This document shows, piece after piece, positions 22,701 through 33,164 of a stretch of DNA of 64,000 bases. The position numbers and the translations under genes are program-made. The stretch's first letter is position 1. Every line of letters begins with the position of its first letter. The DNA lies in contig LR746270.1 of the NCBI GenBank assembly GCA_902729315.2, positions 422,501-486,500 on the forward strand, read 5' to 3'. The DNA is from Spirodela intermedia (Eukaryota > Streptophyta > Magnoliopsida > Alismatales > Araceae). The notes below the pieces were generated by a model. It ran no database searches, was not told the origin of the DNA, and worked only from the letters and a program-made list of their open reading frames with translations.

Positions 22701-25140
22701 CATAATTTTCAAATTAATTCAACACAGGATAATCATGCATCTATTTAGAGAGTTAGGCAAAGATTATGAAAGGAAAATAGATAACAGAAGCCATTCAAAA
22801 TATTTACTTTCGTATACTGAGCGCATGTTTTAACATGGTAAAAACGAAATTTTATTAAAAGACATTCAGGAGTGGATCCTTACAGCAATAAAGAATGTTT
22901 TGTCTCCCAGTTCAGAGAAAAATATCAACAAGAATGCCTGCAAAAGGAAAATTTTCATGGTTGAATTTCATAACTAAAAAGAAGTAGATTCAATTATCCA
23001 TGATTCTCCTAGTGGACTGACGAGATAAAAATGATGGCATGTTTCATTGATATTATAGATGTATCCCATCGGTGTTCTAGAGGCACTGTGCTCTATCTCT
23101 TGTATTATGGCACATGTAGATGCGGAGCAGGAGGTGCAGCAGGTTCCTAGATGTTGTAGAGTTTCAACTTAGTAACCGTCTTAACTAGATTTGCACGAAG
23201 CCTGCTGTTGTGACATTAAGATATGGGTCTTCTTAGGTCCTAAACATGATCCATGATTCTGACTACATGTTCCAGGATAAGGATTTTCTCATCATTGATT
23301 GATGCAAACTGAGGTAGCACTTTGTAATCGAGGGCATACAGAATCCCGGGATTTGAGTCTAACAATTTAACTGAGATATAAGGGAGTTCAGAAAATGCAC
23401 TTACATGATTGTAAGGTCTGCATGAGTTAGGGCGACCACAATAAATAAAATAAAATAAAATAAAATAAAACAACTTTAGATTAGTAACAGGAAGGTTTCC
23501 TAACTGAAGTAAAACCTGTACCAATATCACCCAAATCTCCTATGAACGAAGCGGGCTGCAATCCACTAGCGATTTCTGTGATTGCAGTCGCATGCTGACA
23601 GCCCTGAAAAGTCAGTAGTCCAGAGAGCACTGCAAACTTTAGCCCATTGAAGATATCAAATTTTGGATTAGTAACACGCCCAAGAGAAGCTCTTTTTGGA
23701 ATCATATTAATCAGGACGTCCTCCTCCTCCATTAGATATGAAATGCTTTCTATTTCGATCAAATCTGAACCCATCTTATTGCTCCCTTTATGATCAGAAT
23801 GGAAGTCCTACAATCAGATCATGAAGACAATGTATTAGTACAGGTCCTAAAATCGTGGGATATTATAAAAGCAAGTAGATTAAAAAACAGAGAATGAAGG
23901 ACGGGAAATCGGCAACCAATAAAACTAGAAAAAGAAAATCAACGCAATCACATAAAAAATGCGAAAATATAACATAAAATATACAATTGCGATATGAAGA
24001 AAATGTTTTCACCGATGTAAACTTTCAGCCAGCTTCGTACTGACCAAACATTGTCAAGCAGTTATTCACACCATCTGAAAATATAGTAAAAGCTACGAGG
24101 ACAGACATACAACCACAGATAAGGCATCAAACTCCAAATCTTTCAAAAGGCAACCGATTAATAGTCCCCAGTTAAATTCGGAATGACGCCTAAACAGAGT
24201 ACTTCAGACTTAGCAAGGTAGGAGACAGGAGACATGTAACCAGTGCTGATAGGAGACAGGAGACACGTAAGTTAAGCAGTTGGCTTCTTCTCACAGAACC
24301 TTGAATCTATGATGCATAAAATTACACCAGCCCTATAATGAATGCAATTGGTGGAATTTTTCCCATCTATTCTATCGTTTTCAGGGAAAGAGGATGGCGC
24401 CAGCCCTATAATGAAGTCTTCAGCGTGTTGAGAAAATCCACATTGAAGTGCCCTCTGACAATTCATCTCTTGAAACATCTTCCAAGGCTACTCTAATTCC
24501 ACAGCACCACCAGGCTACCAGTCACTTGGAAAGCACCAGGTAGAGGTTCACGGCCGATGCTCCCAACCATCTAAAACACGAGAGCTGGGACGTGTTCATG
24601 GATAGCAGAAAATAGACTACAGTCGCGCGCATTTCTTCCTTTGGCCTCCGGGTGTACCAAGATAAACGAATTTTTTTCCCTGACATTTTCCTTTACTGCT
24701 TCCCAGTGAATTTCGTTGTACTTTCCTTTACAACGGAAACATCCGTCGCCATGTAAAACTATCAAGAAATCAAACATATCAATTTTTTTACATCGATAAT
24801 CCCCCACATTCTTCCTTGAATAAACAACACCGTCTCCTGTACACGGAATGTGCCCAGAAAATGACGAAATCCATGTATGTCTTGTAAGTGAATAAAAAAA
24901 GTGCACCGAGCCTTGTAATTCACTCTGAATTCGAGGCTCCCAGCGTACCTTTTCGTAATTCCCGGCGTAGCGGCAGACGGACCGCGACTTGGGCGCGAGG
25001 GAGCCGAGAAGGGGCACCGAGGAGGAAGATGAAGCAGCGGAGGACGACAATGAGCAGGGACGGAGGAGGAGATGGCGGCGCCATCGGGGATGGCGGGTGG
25101 AGAGGGCTGGGAGGGCCAGCGCGGTAGGCACCGACGCCAT
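19782..25140 (-). CDS. Plastid Mn2+/Ca2+ transporter, PAM71/CMT1 (GDT1, UPF0016) family
   Basis: Eleven exons: 25140-24949, 23807-23505, 22937-22884, 22281-22220, 21580-21512, 21381-21330, 21164-21090, 20781-20652, 20486-20416, 20318-20271 and 19853-19782. The product is 375 residues and all phases fit. UPF0016 proteins carry two repeats of three helices, each with an E-x-G-D-K/R motif. Both are present: SELGDKTFF (E174-K178) and AEWGDKSFF (E302-K306). The first exon encodes a Ser/Arg-rich, acid-poor leader typical of a chloroplast transit peptide. In Arabidopsis, PAM71 (thylakoid) and CMT1 (inner envelope) move Mn2+ to photosystem II; GDLGDIGTGF and VISTFALVFVAEWGDK are diagnostic of this pair. 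I cannot decide which of the two this is. Intron 1 is 1.1 kb and contains short duplications. Confidence 0.92.
23445..23470. repeat. (TAAAA)n microsatellite next to a transporter splice site
   Basis: Short pentanucleotide array in the transporter's intron 2, about 35 nt inside the donor at 23504. Confidence 0.8.
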
Positions 25141-27890
25141 ACTCCCCGCCGGATGGGGTTGCAGGCTGTGGGAACGAGGAGGCCAAACCAGGAGGGAGGA
25201 GTTCGTGTGGACGTGAAGAACGAACGTCCGCGGAGGCAAGATAAATGGCCGTTGAGCTGGGATCACCTGTGGACCAATAGACCGCCCCCGCCCCTGCGCC
25301 ACACTAGAACCGGCCGGCCCGCTTGATTCGTCCTCCAAAAGTGGTCCATTGGTCCATAAGTGAGGCCTAGAACCACTCCTTCAATCTATCTGCAAGTTTG
25401 GTCCATAAGTGAGGCCTAGAACCACTCCTTCAATCTATCTGCAAGTTTGGTCCATAAGTGAGGCCTAGAACCACTCCTTCAATCTATCTGCAAGTTTTTG
25501 AGGTCCAAAAGTGGCCCGGGCTCATAGAGAAGCCCTAAGTGGTAGTCATCTCAAGGAGGATGTGCCTTGCTCACACACCACTCAAGTGAGGCCACATAAT
25601 GGGCTCGGCCACTTTGAAAAACCACAATGTGGGCCGTCAAGCTCTCTTCCATGTCACTCCTGGGTCAAGTCCAAAATTAGTTTTAAGTGTGGAGGAAAAA
25701 CCTTAAATATATCCAATTGGGGAAACTTTTGAGGTCAAACTTTCATAACATGGGTGTCTTTATGGAAACAAATTTTTGGTGGGTGCTCAATTTCTTCTCG
25801 ATCCTCATTCGATTTCATTTTTTTTCTATGATTTATGGAAACCTTTCTCTATTTAATGTATTCTTCAAAGTTAATAAAGTCAAAACTGATGCCATTCCTA
25901 CTAGTGATTTGTAAATATTAAATATGTAGCTATTTTTTCCTTATTATTATAGCATGATCTCTCTTTGTCAATTTGGATAAGTGTGAGATTTTTCTCTTGA
26001 TGCAGAATGGTGTTACTCACTACTGTATGATCTAAGAGTAAATCCTTATATACTCTCATATTACTTTATGTCATCACAAATACTCAGTAAAGTAAGATAT
26101 TTGAATGTTAGAGTTGCACCACAGTGTAAATGTTAAGTACTACTACAATATTTTAGGGCACAATCTTTGTATAGTAAAATGTCGAGTTACTAATATATAT
26201 TGAGTTGCTAAGCTCGATACACTTTGTTAATTCACATTGTGACTTCTTACAGGTTGAAATATTAAGCTTGTTTAATTATTTTATTTCTCATCAAGAACAT
26301 GATATGCAAAAATATCTACCTTGGTATACTGAAGCATAAACTTGATGCTTTAAAATATAAGCATTGATTTATCACACCATTATGTGACATAAAATAGCAA
26401 ACTTAGCACACCAAGTCACATAAAAAGGAATATATGATTCAACATATGTCTATTTCTATCAGATATGCATAGGTTGGGGGGGGGGGGGATTATTCCTATG
26501 TGGTAGCTTCCATGTCAATCAGCTACCACACAATAAGTTTACCTTCCTTGGCAATTCATCAAATATACAAAATCACTGTGAAATTCATAGATAATGTAAA
26601 CTATTTTACTAATCATACACAAACATTATACACTACATGTGAAATTATGATGGAATCGTAATTTTAAGGTGGACAAGATGGAGGAATAGTAAGGACACAA
26701 GAGAAAGGGATTTTATTGAGAAAGTCAATCCTCATGTTATCGTCGAGAAATTTCCACAACTCTTCACACCCCTTCCCTTTAGGCTCTGGGCTCATTTTAT
26801 AGAGCATCTTGGGTTGAAAATTGCTTGATTGGTTGAGTGACTTCCTCCTAAATGTGACTAGTTGAATGACAATTGACCTACTTCATTGGTGTGTTACCTG
26901 TCTAACCTTTTCGGGAATGTTTGGAGTTCATGAGGATCATATCAAACTACTATTGGAAGCACTACAAGTTCTACATGCAAACTTCAATGTACTAAGACAT
27001 GCAAAGTTCTTAATCATAACCCAAGAGAACCTTCACAAGAATTCCTTGAAAACTTTTGCATCAAATTGTTATGATGTGTTCTCCACTACTAAGGTTCAAA
27101 GCTATCCTCTTCATCAATCATGTTTCGATTCGTGTTCTCCTTGCCCGTGGTGTGTCACATCATGCTAATAGGAGCACATGCATAAGGGCTCATAACTAAT
27201 AATGAGGTTAATGGTGAAAAAGGCCCACTCCCCTAATAATAGTCAACAAGGTTTGACTTTGTTGTGAGTGAGGGTATAACTCGAAGAGGGTGAGAAAGGG
27301 AGAAACAGTGTAGTCATGAGAGATTTTAGTAGGTTTATTATACGGAGTAGTGTTTTTTAAGATAATTTAAGTGGGATATTTGTTTGGTTCATTAAATTTT
27401 TTCATCAATATTAGATATTGTAGCATACATCGAAGAAAATCCAAAGGATATCTCATATCTTTATCGTTAACATCGAGGTTTCTAAAGTTATATTTTTTTA
27501 AAAATATTTTTTTAATAACTTAATAATAAATATATTAATTAATAAGAGATCCCTCAATTATACTTTTAACTAGATATTTCATCAAACAAAAAGATAATAA
27601 TAATTGGTAAATTAAAATTTTTTTACAGAAAAAATGTAATATTTTTGTATAAAAAAATGGAGGTGAAAAATATGTATTATATTCTTCTTGCGAAGAAATT
27701 AAATGTACTAATCTTTGGCAATAAGCCGGCTCATCTGGCGGTTTATTTCCGTCGAGCCAACGGACCGGCCATAAAGTTTAGACCGGATGCACCGAGTCGA
27801 GCCAACGGTCCGTTGTCAACCCGGGTCCGGCGACCGAACCGCCGCCACCCCGACCCGCCAGCGCGTCTTTTTCCCAAGCAGTAAGCGGGG
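25141..27890. other. Gene-poor AT-rich block
   Basis: Apart from the transporter leader at the left (to about 25.3 kb) and the eS28 promoter at the right, I recognise no gene. It holds the 49-bp tandem repeat, a 13-G run (26476-26488) and long AT-rich stretches. A 100-codon open frame at 26866-27168 has no family resemblance. Old transposon debris is likely but unproven. Confidence 0.5.
25351..25497. repeat. Perfect tandem repeat, 3 x 49 bp
   Basis: Units start at 25351, 25400 and 25449; each begins GGTCCATAAGTGAGGCCTAG and ends CTGCAAGTTT, with no mismatches between units. A partial GGTCCAT precedes the array at 25343. Confidence 0.95.
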
Positions 27891-27897
27891 TAGCATC

Positions 27898-27933
27898 TAT
27901 ATATCGAAAAGACGCGAACGAAAATTAGGGTTT
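27898..27933 (+). promoter_or_regulatory. TATA box and telo-box of the eS28 promoter
   Basis: TATATAT at 27898-27904 is followed by TTAGGGTTT (27925-27933), the reverse complement of the telo-box AAACCCTAA found near transcription starts of plant ribosomal-protein genes. This places the eS28 transcript start near 27.93 kb. Confidence 0.65.
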
Positions 27934-28020
27934 TACACGCTCGCTCGTTGCGCCGGCCGCCCTCGTAGTCAGCCCCGCCGGCAAGAGAGGAAAATCGTCG
28001 GACTGCCACGATCTGATAAG

Positions 28021-29515
28021 GTTTGATACTATTTCTGTGCGTTGTTTTAGTCTTCTGCCCTATCGCTCCGGTTTCGATCTCGTTGTGACGCTCAGAGAGG
28101 CCCGTAGTTTTGGGTGCTGTCTCCACTTGGGACTCGTAGATGCGTTTTCATCGCTTCAAGTCGTACTATCTTCGTCGAAATCTTTGCCGGAAGAGTGCCT
28201 GCGACTCGGTAGAGTTTCTATTCGCTAGTTTACATGGTACTCCTGTCGAATTGGTCGTCCCTATCCAGCTTCTTTGATTTATCCCTCTGAAAATTCTGTT
28301 TCGATTACGTCCCGATGATTTCCTTTCTCAACAAAGCGTATTCTTCCCTGTTTGGCTGACGCATAATTTTGTAGCTGCGGTTCTACAGTTTTCCCTGACA
28401 CTGACTGTCCGCAGAGCGGGCGCTTGCGGAGATTGTGATCCCCTTCCTGTAGTTTCTTATTACGAGCGAGAAGCTTGCGCTTGCTTTATTGATATCAAAG
28501 CTTTGGAACACCGTGCTCACGGTCCCTAAATCACGGGTCCTTCGCACCAGAGCGCAGTCTCTAATTTACCTTCATTCGCCCATTATCCACCGAAGACTTA
28601 TGATATACACAATCATCAACCACATTCATCTCGAAACCGAATGAGATGATAACTTGATGAATTTTGTGATACCATTGACGGGAAGTTTGCTTGATCCCAT
28701 AGATGGATTTCTTTAAAACGTTTGTTGCAGTGTATATTTTTCTTCCTGGGCTGCATGAATCAGAATCATCATGAACATTAGCCTGCATTAAATGGATTAA
28801 TCGGCTGAGATCGAGATCTCGTCGGATGTTCTACTACACATGTGTTAAGCCTCATCTCTGGTTAAGATCATTCAAAGTCGCCCCTTTCCTGTTAATTGCA
28901 GAAAAGCTGGTACTGGTTGCTCCGCTTCTTACGCTCTGATCTTTAATCTATAGAAAACAGTTCTTCATTGTAAGAAGAATATTCATGCCTAATGTACATG
29001 ACTCCACATACCTTTCCTCAGTCGTACCTCTTGTTCTCTGTAGTGCCTGCCATTGATTCAGACTAGAGTCCAGCGTTTTGTTTCCCGTTGACCGAACATC
29101 TCAGCTACCTCTGGAATGCTCACGACAATAAACATGATAAAATCGGTTCATGTTTATTCATTAAAGTTGTGGATTAAAAGAAACTCATACTTTTTTGCCG
29201 ACAACATTCCTAAATCCTCCTTGAGCATGCTGGCTCGTATCTCATTCTCTGCTCGAGTGGGTGCTGCCAATCTAAGGAACGATCAAACCGAATAAACAAT
29301 TATTTCTATCCGTATTCTTGGATCTGCTCAGAAAGTAGTTCTTCATCATCATTAACCTCCAACATGCTAGGAGACACTCATGTCGCCTCAGATATTCCAT
29401 CAATTTTATTTTTTTAATTTTTTTTTAGCATCCTTCAACAGCCCATTAAACTCTTTTATAATCTGCATTTTACCGCGGCATTAAATGGAAGAATCGGATG
29501 TTCTGATGCGCGCAG
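28021..29515 (+). other. Predicted 5'-leader intron of eS28
   Basis: Donor AAG|GTTTGA at 28021 and acceptor GCGCGCAG ending at 29515, one base before the ATG. The pattern of a non-coding first exon followed by a long leader intron is common in plant ribosomal-protein genes. The donor is a weak match to consensus, so the exact exon end is uncertain. Confidence 0.55.
28561..28788 (-). mobile_element. Ty1/copia reverse-transcriptase fragment
   Basis: A short minus-strand frame contains KKSIYGIKQTSRQWYHKI and SFGFEMNVVDDCVYHK, the conserved palm region of copia polymerases (usually KKSIYGLKQASRQWY). Only about 50-70 codons are left. The YVDD catalytic box, which should follow downstream, is absent, and no LTRs are seen. 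It is a relic inserted antisense in the eS28 leader intron. Confidence 0.85.
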
Positions 29516-29516
29516 G

Positions 29517-29714
29517 ATGGATTCCCAAGTGAAGCTCGCGGTGGTGGTAAAGGTGATGGGGCGCACCGGGTCGAGGGGGCAGGTCACCCAGGTGAGGGTG
29601 AAGTTCCTGGACGACCAGAACCGCCTCATCATGAGGAACGTGAAGGGCCCCGTCAGAGAGGGCGATATCCTCACCCTGCTCGAGTCCGAGAGGGAAGCCA
29701 GGAGATTGCGTTGA
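29517..29714 (+). CDS. RPS28: 40S ribosomal protein eS28
   Basis: A complete 65-residue single coding exon. eS28 is a small-subunit protein near the mRNA exit/E-site, with an OB-like fold. The sequence contains [40 protein letters not shown] and the invariant end [12 protein letters not shown]; it is practically identical to other plant eS28 proteins. The ATG follows directly after the predicted leader-intron acceptor. The high G/C wobble usage contrasts with the AT-rich intron upstream. Identity is certain. Confidence 0.98.
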   Translation: MDSQVKLAVVVKVMGRTGSRGQVTQVRVKFLDDQNRLIMRNVKGPVREGDILTLLESEREARRLR

Positions 29715-30582
29715 CCCCCGCAGAAGTCTCCTCCGTCGTCTTCTTTCTGGTCTTCGTGGTTGACCGTTTTTGGAGAACCAAAGTCGTCTCTTTTAGTCGT
29801 CTGTGATGTTCGGATTTCAATTTTTTTCTTTCTTCTAGGTATTGTGTGGCCGATCTCACTGGCCGTCGATTCTCGCCGAGTGCTGTTGCTTAGATGGTCC
29901 GGATCTGTCAGGATGAATGACTCGTTTGTTTTTAGTAAAGTTTACTTTAAATCCCATCTTCCTACGAGCATTATGTTTTTCCCCTTCACTTTGGGTAATT
30001 TAATGCTATACGCTTCGTATATTTGCACTTATACCCTTCCCTGCCATCAATTTTAGCAACGTTCCTGAAAAGCCCTCTATCCAAAGTATTATAAGGGGGG
30101 AAAGTTTGTATGCGTCTGATCCTTTGTTAAGACTAACGCTTTTATGAGAGGCTTAAGTAAATTTAGTCACGCATCCTTCTTTTTTCATTGTAGTTATACC
30201 CTTTTATTTTGAGCAATGGGAGAGATCTTGCCCGAGTCGGATCGTTTTCCTCGGGTCATCTTATCCTGCCGATGGCCACCCGCCGGGTTGAAGAGTTGTC
30301 GACGTAAGTGCGTTTCGGCACGCACATCCACCGTCCGCCCATCTCCCATACAGCAATCCCATATATGCCCCCAAATATTCTCAATTTTCCGGTGTCGCCT
30401 CTTTCGATCGTACGTACCTTTATGCGATTATCTCTCCCTCTCTCCCACTCTTTCTCTCTCTCTCTTCTCTCTCTCTCTCTCTCTCTCTCTGTAACATCAT
30501 CTTCATCCCCTTCCCTCGCCGTCGCCGGCGTCCTCTTCGACGCCGAGAAATCCTCCGCCGCTCAGAAGGATAGGGTAGTCCA
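29715..30582. other. eS28 3' end and PPR-gene upstream region
   Basis: Left part is the eS28 3' untranslated region. Right part is the PPR leader with a CT run (30453-30490). No additional gene seen. Confidence 0.6.
30453..30490. repeat. (CT)n microsatellite in PPR 5' leader
   Basis: Nearly pure CT run ending 92 bp upstream of the PPR start codon. Confidence 0.9.
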
Positions 30583-32415
30583 ATGGCGGTCGCCTTGTCC
30601 GAGCTCCTCCGTCCTCTCGGGCTCCCTCGCCGCCGCCGGAGAATCTCCCCGCCGCCGTGTTCCGCCCGCGGAGCCCTTCACTCCTGCGCCGGCGCCGGTG
30701 GGAAGCGCAACCTTAGGAGAGGAGATCGCTCTGGTTTTAGGGTTTCTCTGCGGACCAGAGCATCGCCGCCGTCGCCGACGCCGGTTTCCCCCGATCTGAA
30801 GGAGACTCGCTTCGGGAGGGTGCTCAGCCGGTCCTGCAAGGCAGGCAAGTACGACGAGGCGCTCTACTTCCTGGAATACCTGGTGAGCAGGGGCGGCAAG
30901 CCTGAGGTGGTCCTCTGCACGAAGCTCATCAAGGGCTTCTTCAACCTCCGCAACGTCGGCAAGGCGGTGCGGGTGATGAGCCTCCTGGAGGCTCACGGGG
31001 AGCCCGACGTCTACTCCTACAACGCGCTCATCAGCGGATTCTGCAAGGCGGACCTCATCGACTCCGCCGTCGAGGCCCTCGACCGGATGCGGCGGCGCCG
31101 CCTCTCGCCGGACGTCGTCACGTACAACATCATCATCGGCAGCCTCTGCAGCAAGGGGAAGCTCGACCTCGCCCGCGAGGTCCTCTTGCGGCTCCGGGAG
31201 GAGGACGAGGAGGAGGGGGAGGAGGAGGACGACCACCACCACCACCGCCGTCGCCGCCCGACGGTGGTCACCTACACCATCCTCATCGAGGCGACGATCA
31301 GGGAGGCCGGCGTTGACCCCGCCATGGAGCTCCTCGAGGAGATGGCCGCCGAGGGGCTGAAGCCAGACGGCCACACCTATAATGTGATCATCCGGGGGAT
31401 CTGCAAGGAAGGGCTAGTCGACAGAGCTCGAGACTTCGTGCGCAGTCTCCCCGATCGGGGCTTCGAGCCCGATGCCGTCTCCTACAACATCCTGCTCAGG
31501 GGGATGCTGAACCAGAAGCGGTGGGGCAACGCAGAGGAGCTGCTGAGGGAGATGACGATCTCCAGGGGCCTGAAGCCGAATGTGGTCACCTACAGCATCC
31601 TCATCAACGCTCTCTGCCAGGAGGGCATGGCCGACCGAGCTCTCGAGGCTCTGAAGGAGATGATGCGACAAGGCCTGAAACCGGACACCTACAGCTACGA
31701 CCCACTGATCGCTGCCTTCTGCAGGGAAGGGAGGCTGAGCGCCGCCATTGATTTCATGGAGTTCATGGTGGCCAACGGCTGCCTCCCGGACATCATCAAC
31801 TTCAACACCGTCCTGTCGGCGCTCTGCAAGAAGGGGAGTCCGGACCAGGCGGCGGCGATCTTGGAGAAGCTCAGGGAGACGGGTTGCTGCTCCCCCAACG
31901 CGAGCTCCTACAACGTCGTCATCGGCGGCCTCTGGAGCGGCGGCGACAGAGCGGGGGCCCTTGCCATGGTGACGGGGATGATGGAGAACGGGGTGGAGCC
32001 CGACGAGGTCACCTTCAATGTCCTCATCTCCTGCCTGTGCAGGGACGGGATGGCGGAGGAGGCGGCGGGGTTCATGAGGGAGATGAAGAACAGCGGCGGC
32101 TTCAAGCCCACCTCCATCACCTACAACACCGTGCTGTTAGGGTTCTGCAAGGCGCACAGGATCGACATGGCGATCGACATTTTTGCAGAGATGGTGGAGG
32201 CGGGTTGCCGGCCGAACGAGTCCACCTACGTGATTCTGGTCGAGGGCATCGCCTACGCCGGCCGGAGAGCGGAAGCCATGGAGTTGGCGAGCGAGCTCGC
32301 TGCCAGGAAGGTCATTACAGATGAATCCCTCAAGCGATTTAGCAGGACCATCCATGGCGGGCAGGCGGCGGCGGCTGCGGTTCCTCCTCCTCCTCCTCTG
32401 GGTGATGGGAAGTAG
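30583..32415 (+). CDS. P-class pentatricopeptide-repeat protein
   Basis: Intronless 610-residue protein with about 14 PPR units of 35 residues from about residue 78 to 590. Repeats follow the pattern [D/N]xxTYNxLIxGLCKxGxxxxAxxLLxEMxxxGxxP, with no C-terminal E or DYW domain, so it is P-class. It most resembles Arabidopsis At1g09900-type proteins. PPR proteins bind organellar RNA, each repeat reading about one base through residues 5 and 35. The Arg-rich N-terminus (residues 1-60) is consistent with a plastid or mitochondrial targeting peptide, but the organelle cannot be told. A Glu/Asp-His-Arg insert of about 19 residues (207-225) sits at a repeat junction, after VLLRLR and before PTVVTY. 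GC content is very high. The RNA target is unknown. Confidence 0.95.
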   Translation: MAVALSELLRPLGLPRRRRRISPPPCSARGALHSCAGAGGKRNLRRGDRSGFRVSLRTRASPPSPTPVSPDLKETRFGRVLSRSCKAGKYDEALYFLEYLVSRGGKPEVVLCTKLIKGFFNLRNVGKAVRVMSLLEAHGEPDVYSYNALISGFCKADLIDSAVEALDRMRRRRLSPDVVTYNIIIGSLCSKGKLDLAREVLLRLREEDEEEGEEEDDHHHHRRRRPTVVTYTILIEATIREAGVDPAMELLEEMAAEGLKPDGHTYNVIIRGICKEGLVDRARDFVRSLPDRGFEPDAVSYNILLRGMLNQKRWGNAEELLREMTISRGLKPNVVTYSILINALCQEGMADRALEALKEMMRQGLKPDTYSYDPLIAAFCREGRLSAAIDFMEFMVANGCLPDIINFNTVLSALCKKGSPDQAAAILEKLRETGCCSPNASSYNVVIGGLWSGGDRAGALAMVTGMMENGVEPDEVTFNVLISCLCRDGMAEEAAGFMREMKNSGGFKPTSITYNTVLLGFCKAHRIDMAIDIFAEMVEAGCRPNESTYVILVEGIAYAGRRAEAMELASELAARKVITDESLKRFSRTIHGGQAAAAAVPPPPPLGDGK

Positions 32416-33164
32416 CGTCTGATCTCCCACTGCGCCGCCGCCGTCGCCGGACTGCAGGCCCTCTTCGTCTGATCCATCCACCAGACTGGGTGAGGAGAAG
32501 GAAGCAGGTATGAAATCATGGAGGTGGAGATGTCGAGATCTCCGGAAGAAACAACGGGGCCCCTCCGCCTTTCCTTTCCATATACGATCAGAGTCGGACA
32601 AGAAAAAAAGAAAAAAAAGCGAGTTTCAGAGAGAGAGAGAAAAAAGGATTCGCAGAGCTGTTCCTTCCGCCCTGCAACCAGCTGAAGCGAGTTCTTGAGA
32701 GGGTGGTCCATGCTTGCTCGGATTCTGAGTAGACCGTTGATTAGAAGGGGCTAGTAGATCACCCGTGCAAGGCTTTGACCGGTGCCATGTTGACCTTTCA
32801 GTGAGAGAATATAATCATCCTTCATGGGGCATTCTTAGTCCTCCTGGTAATCGGGTGGGGAATCTTCACGGCTCTGGCTAACTCCGAATCGTAACGAGGA
32901 GGGAAGTCTCCTCTGTAGGGTTGGTCAAACATTTGGTTATTCAGATTCTTTAAGGGGGGGAGGGGAGGGCGATAAATGGGGTCAAACGGCGTTGTGGGTC
33001 CCACATTGGGTGAGACTTCCGATGTCGTATGCCCTTTCGGCGGGCAGCGCTGCGGTGACCTAGCTCCCCTCTTCTCCTCTTCTACTACGCCGCCGCCGCC
33101 GCCGCCGCCGCCGTCGTTGAGGTCTTCTGCCGTCGTCTTCAGTGGGAGGGAGAGGGAGAGGGAG

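Noticed and set aside
24272-24478. Minus-strand frame in transporter intron 1 as an extra exon
   Set aside because: Exons 1 and 2 already join in phase and the frame has no similarity to the transporter family.
26866-27168. 100-codon plus-strand frame in the gene-poor block
   Set aside because: No recognisable domain; possible transposon remnant but no LTR, RT or transposase motif seen.
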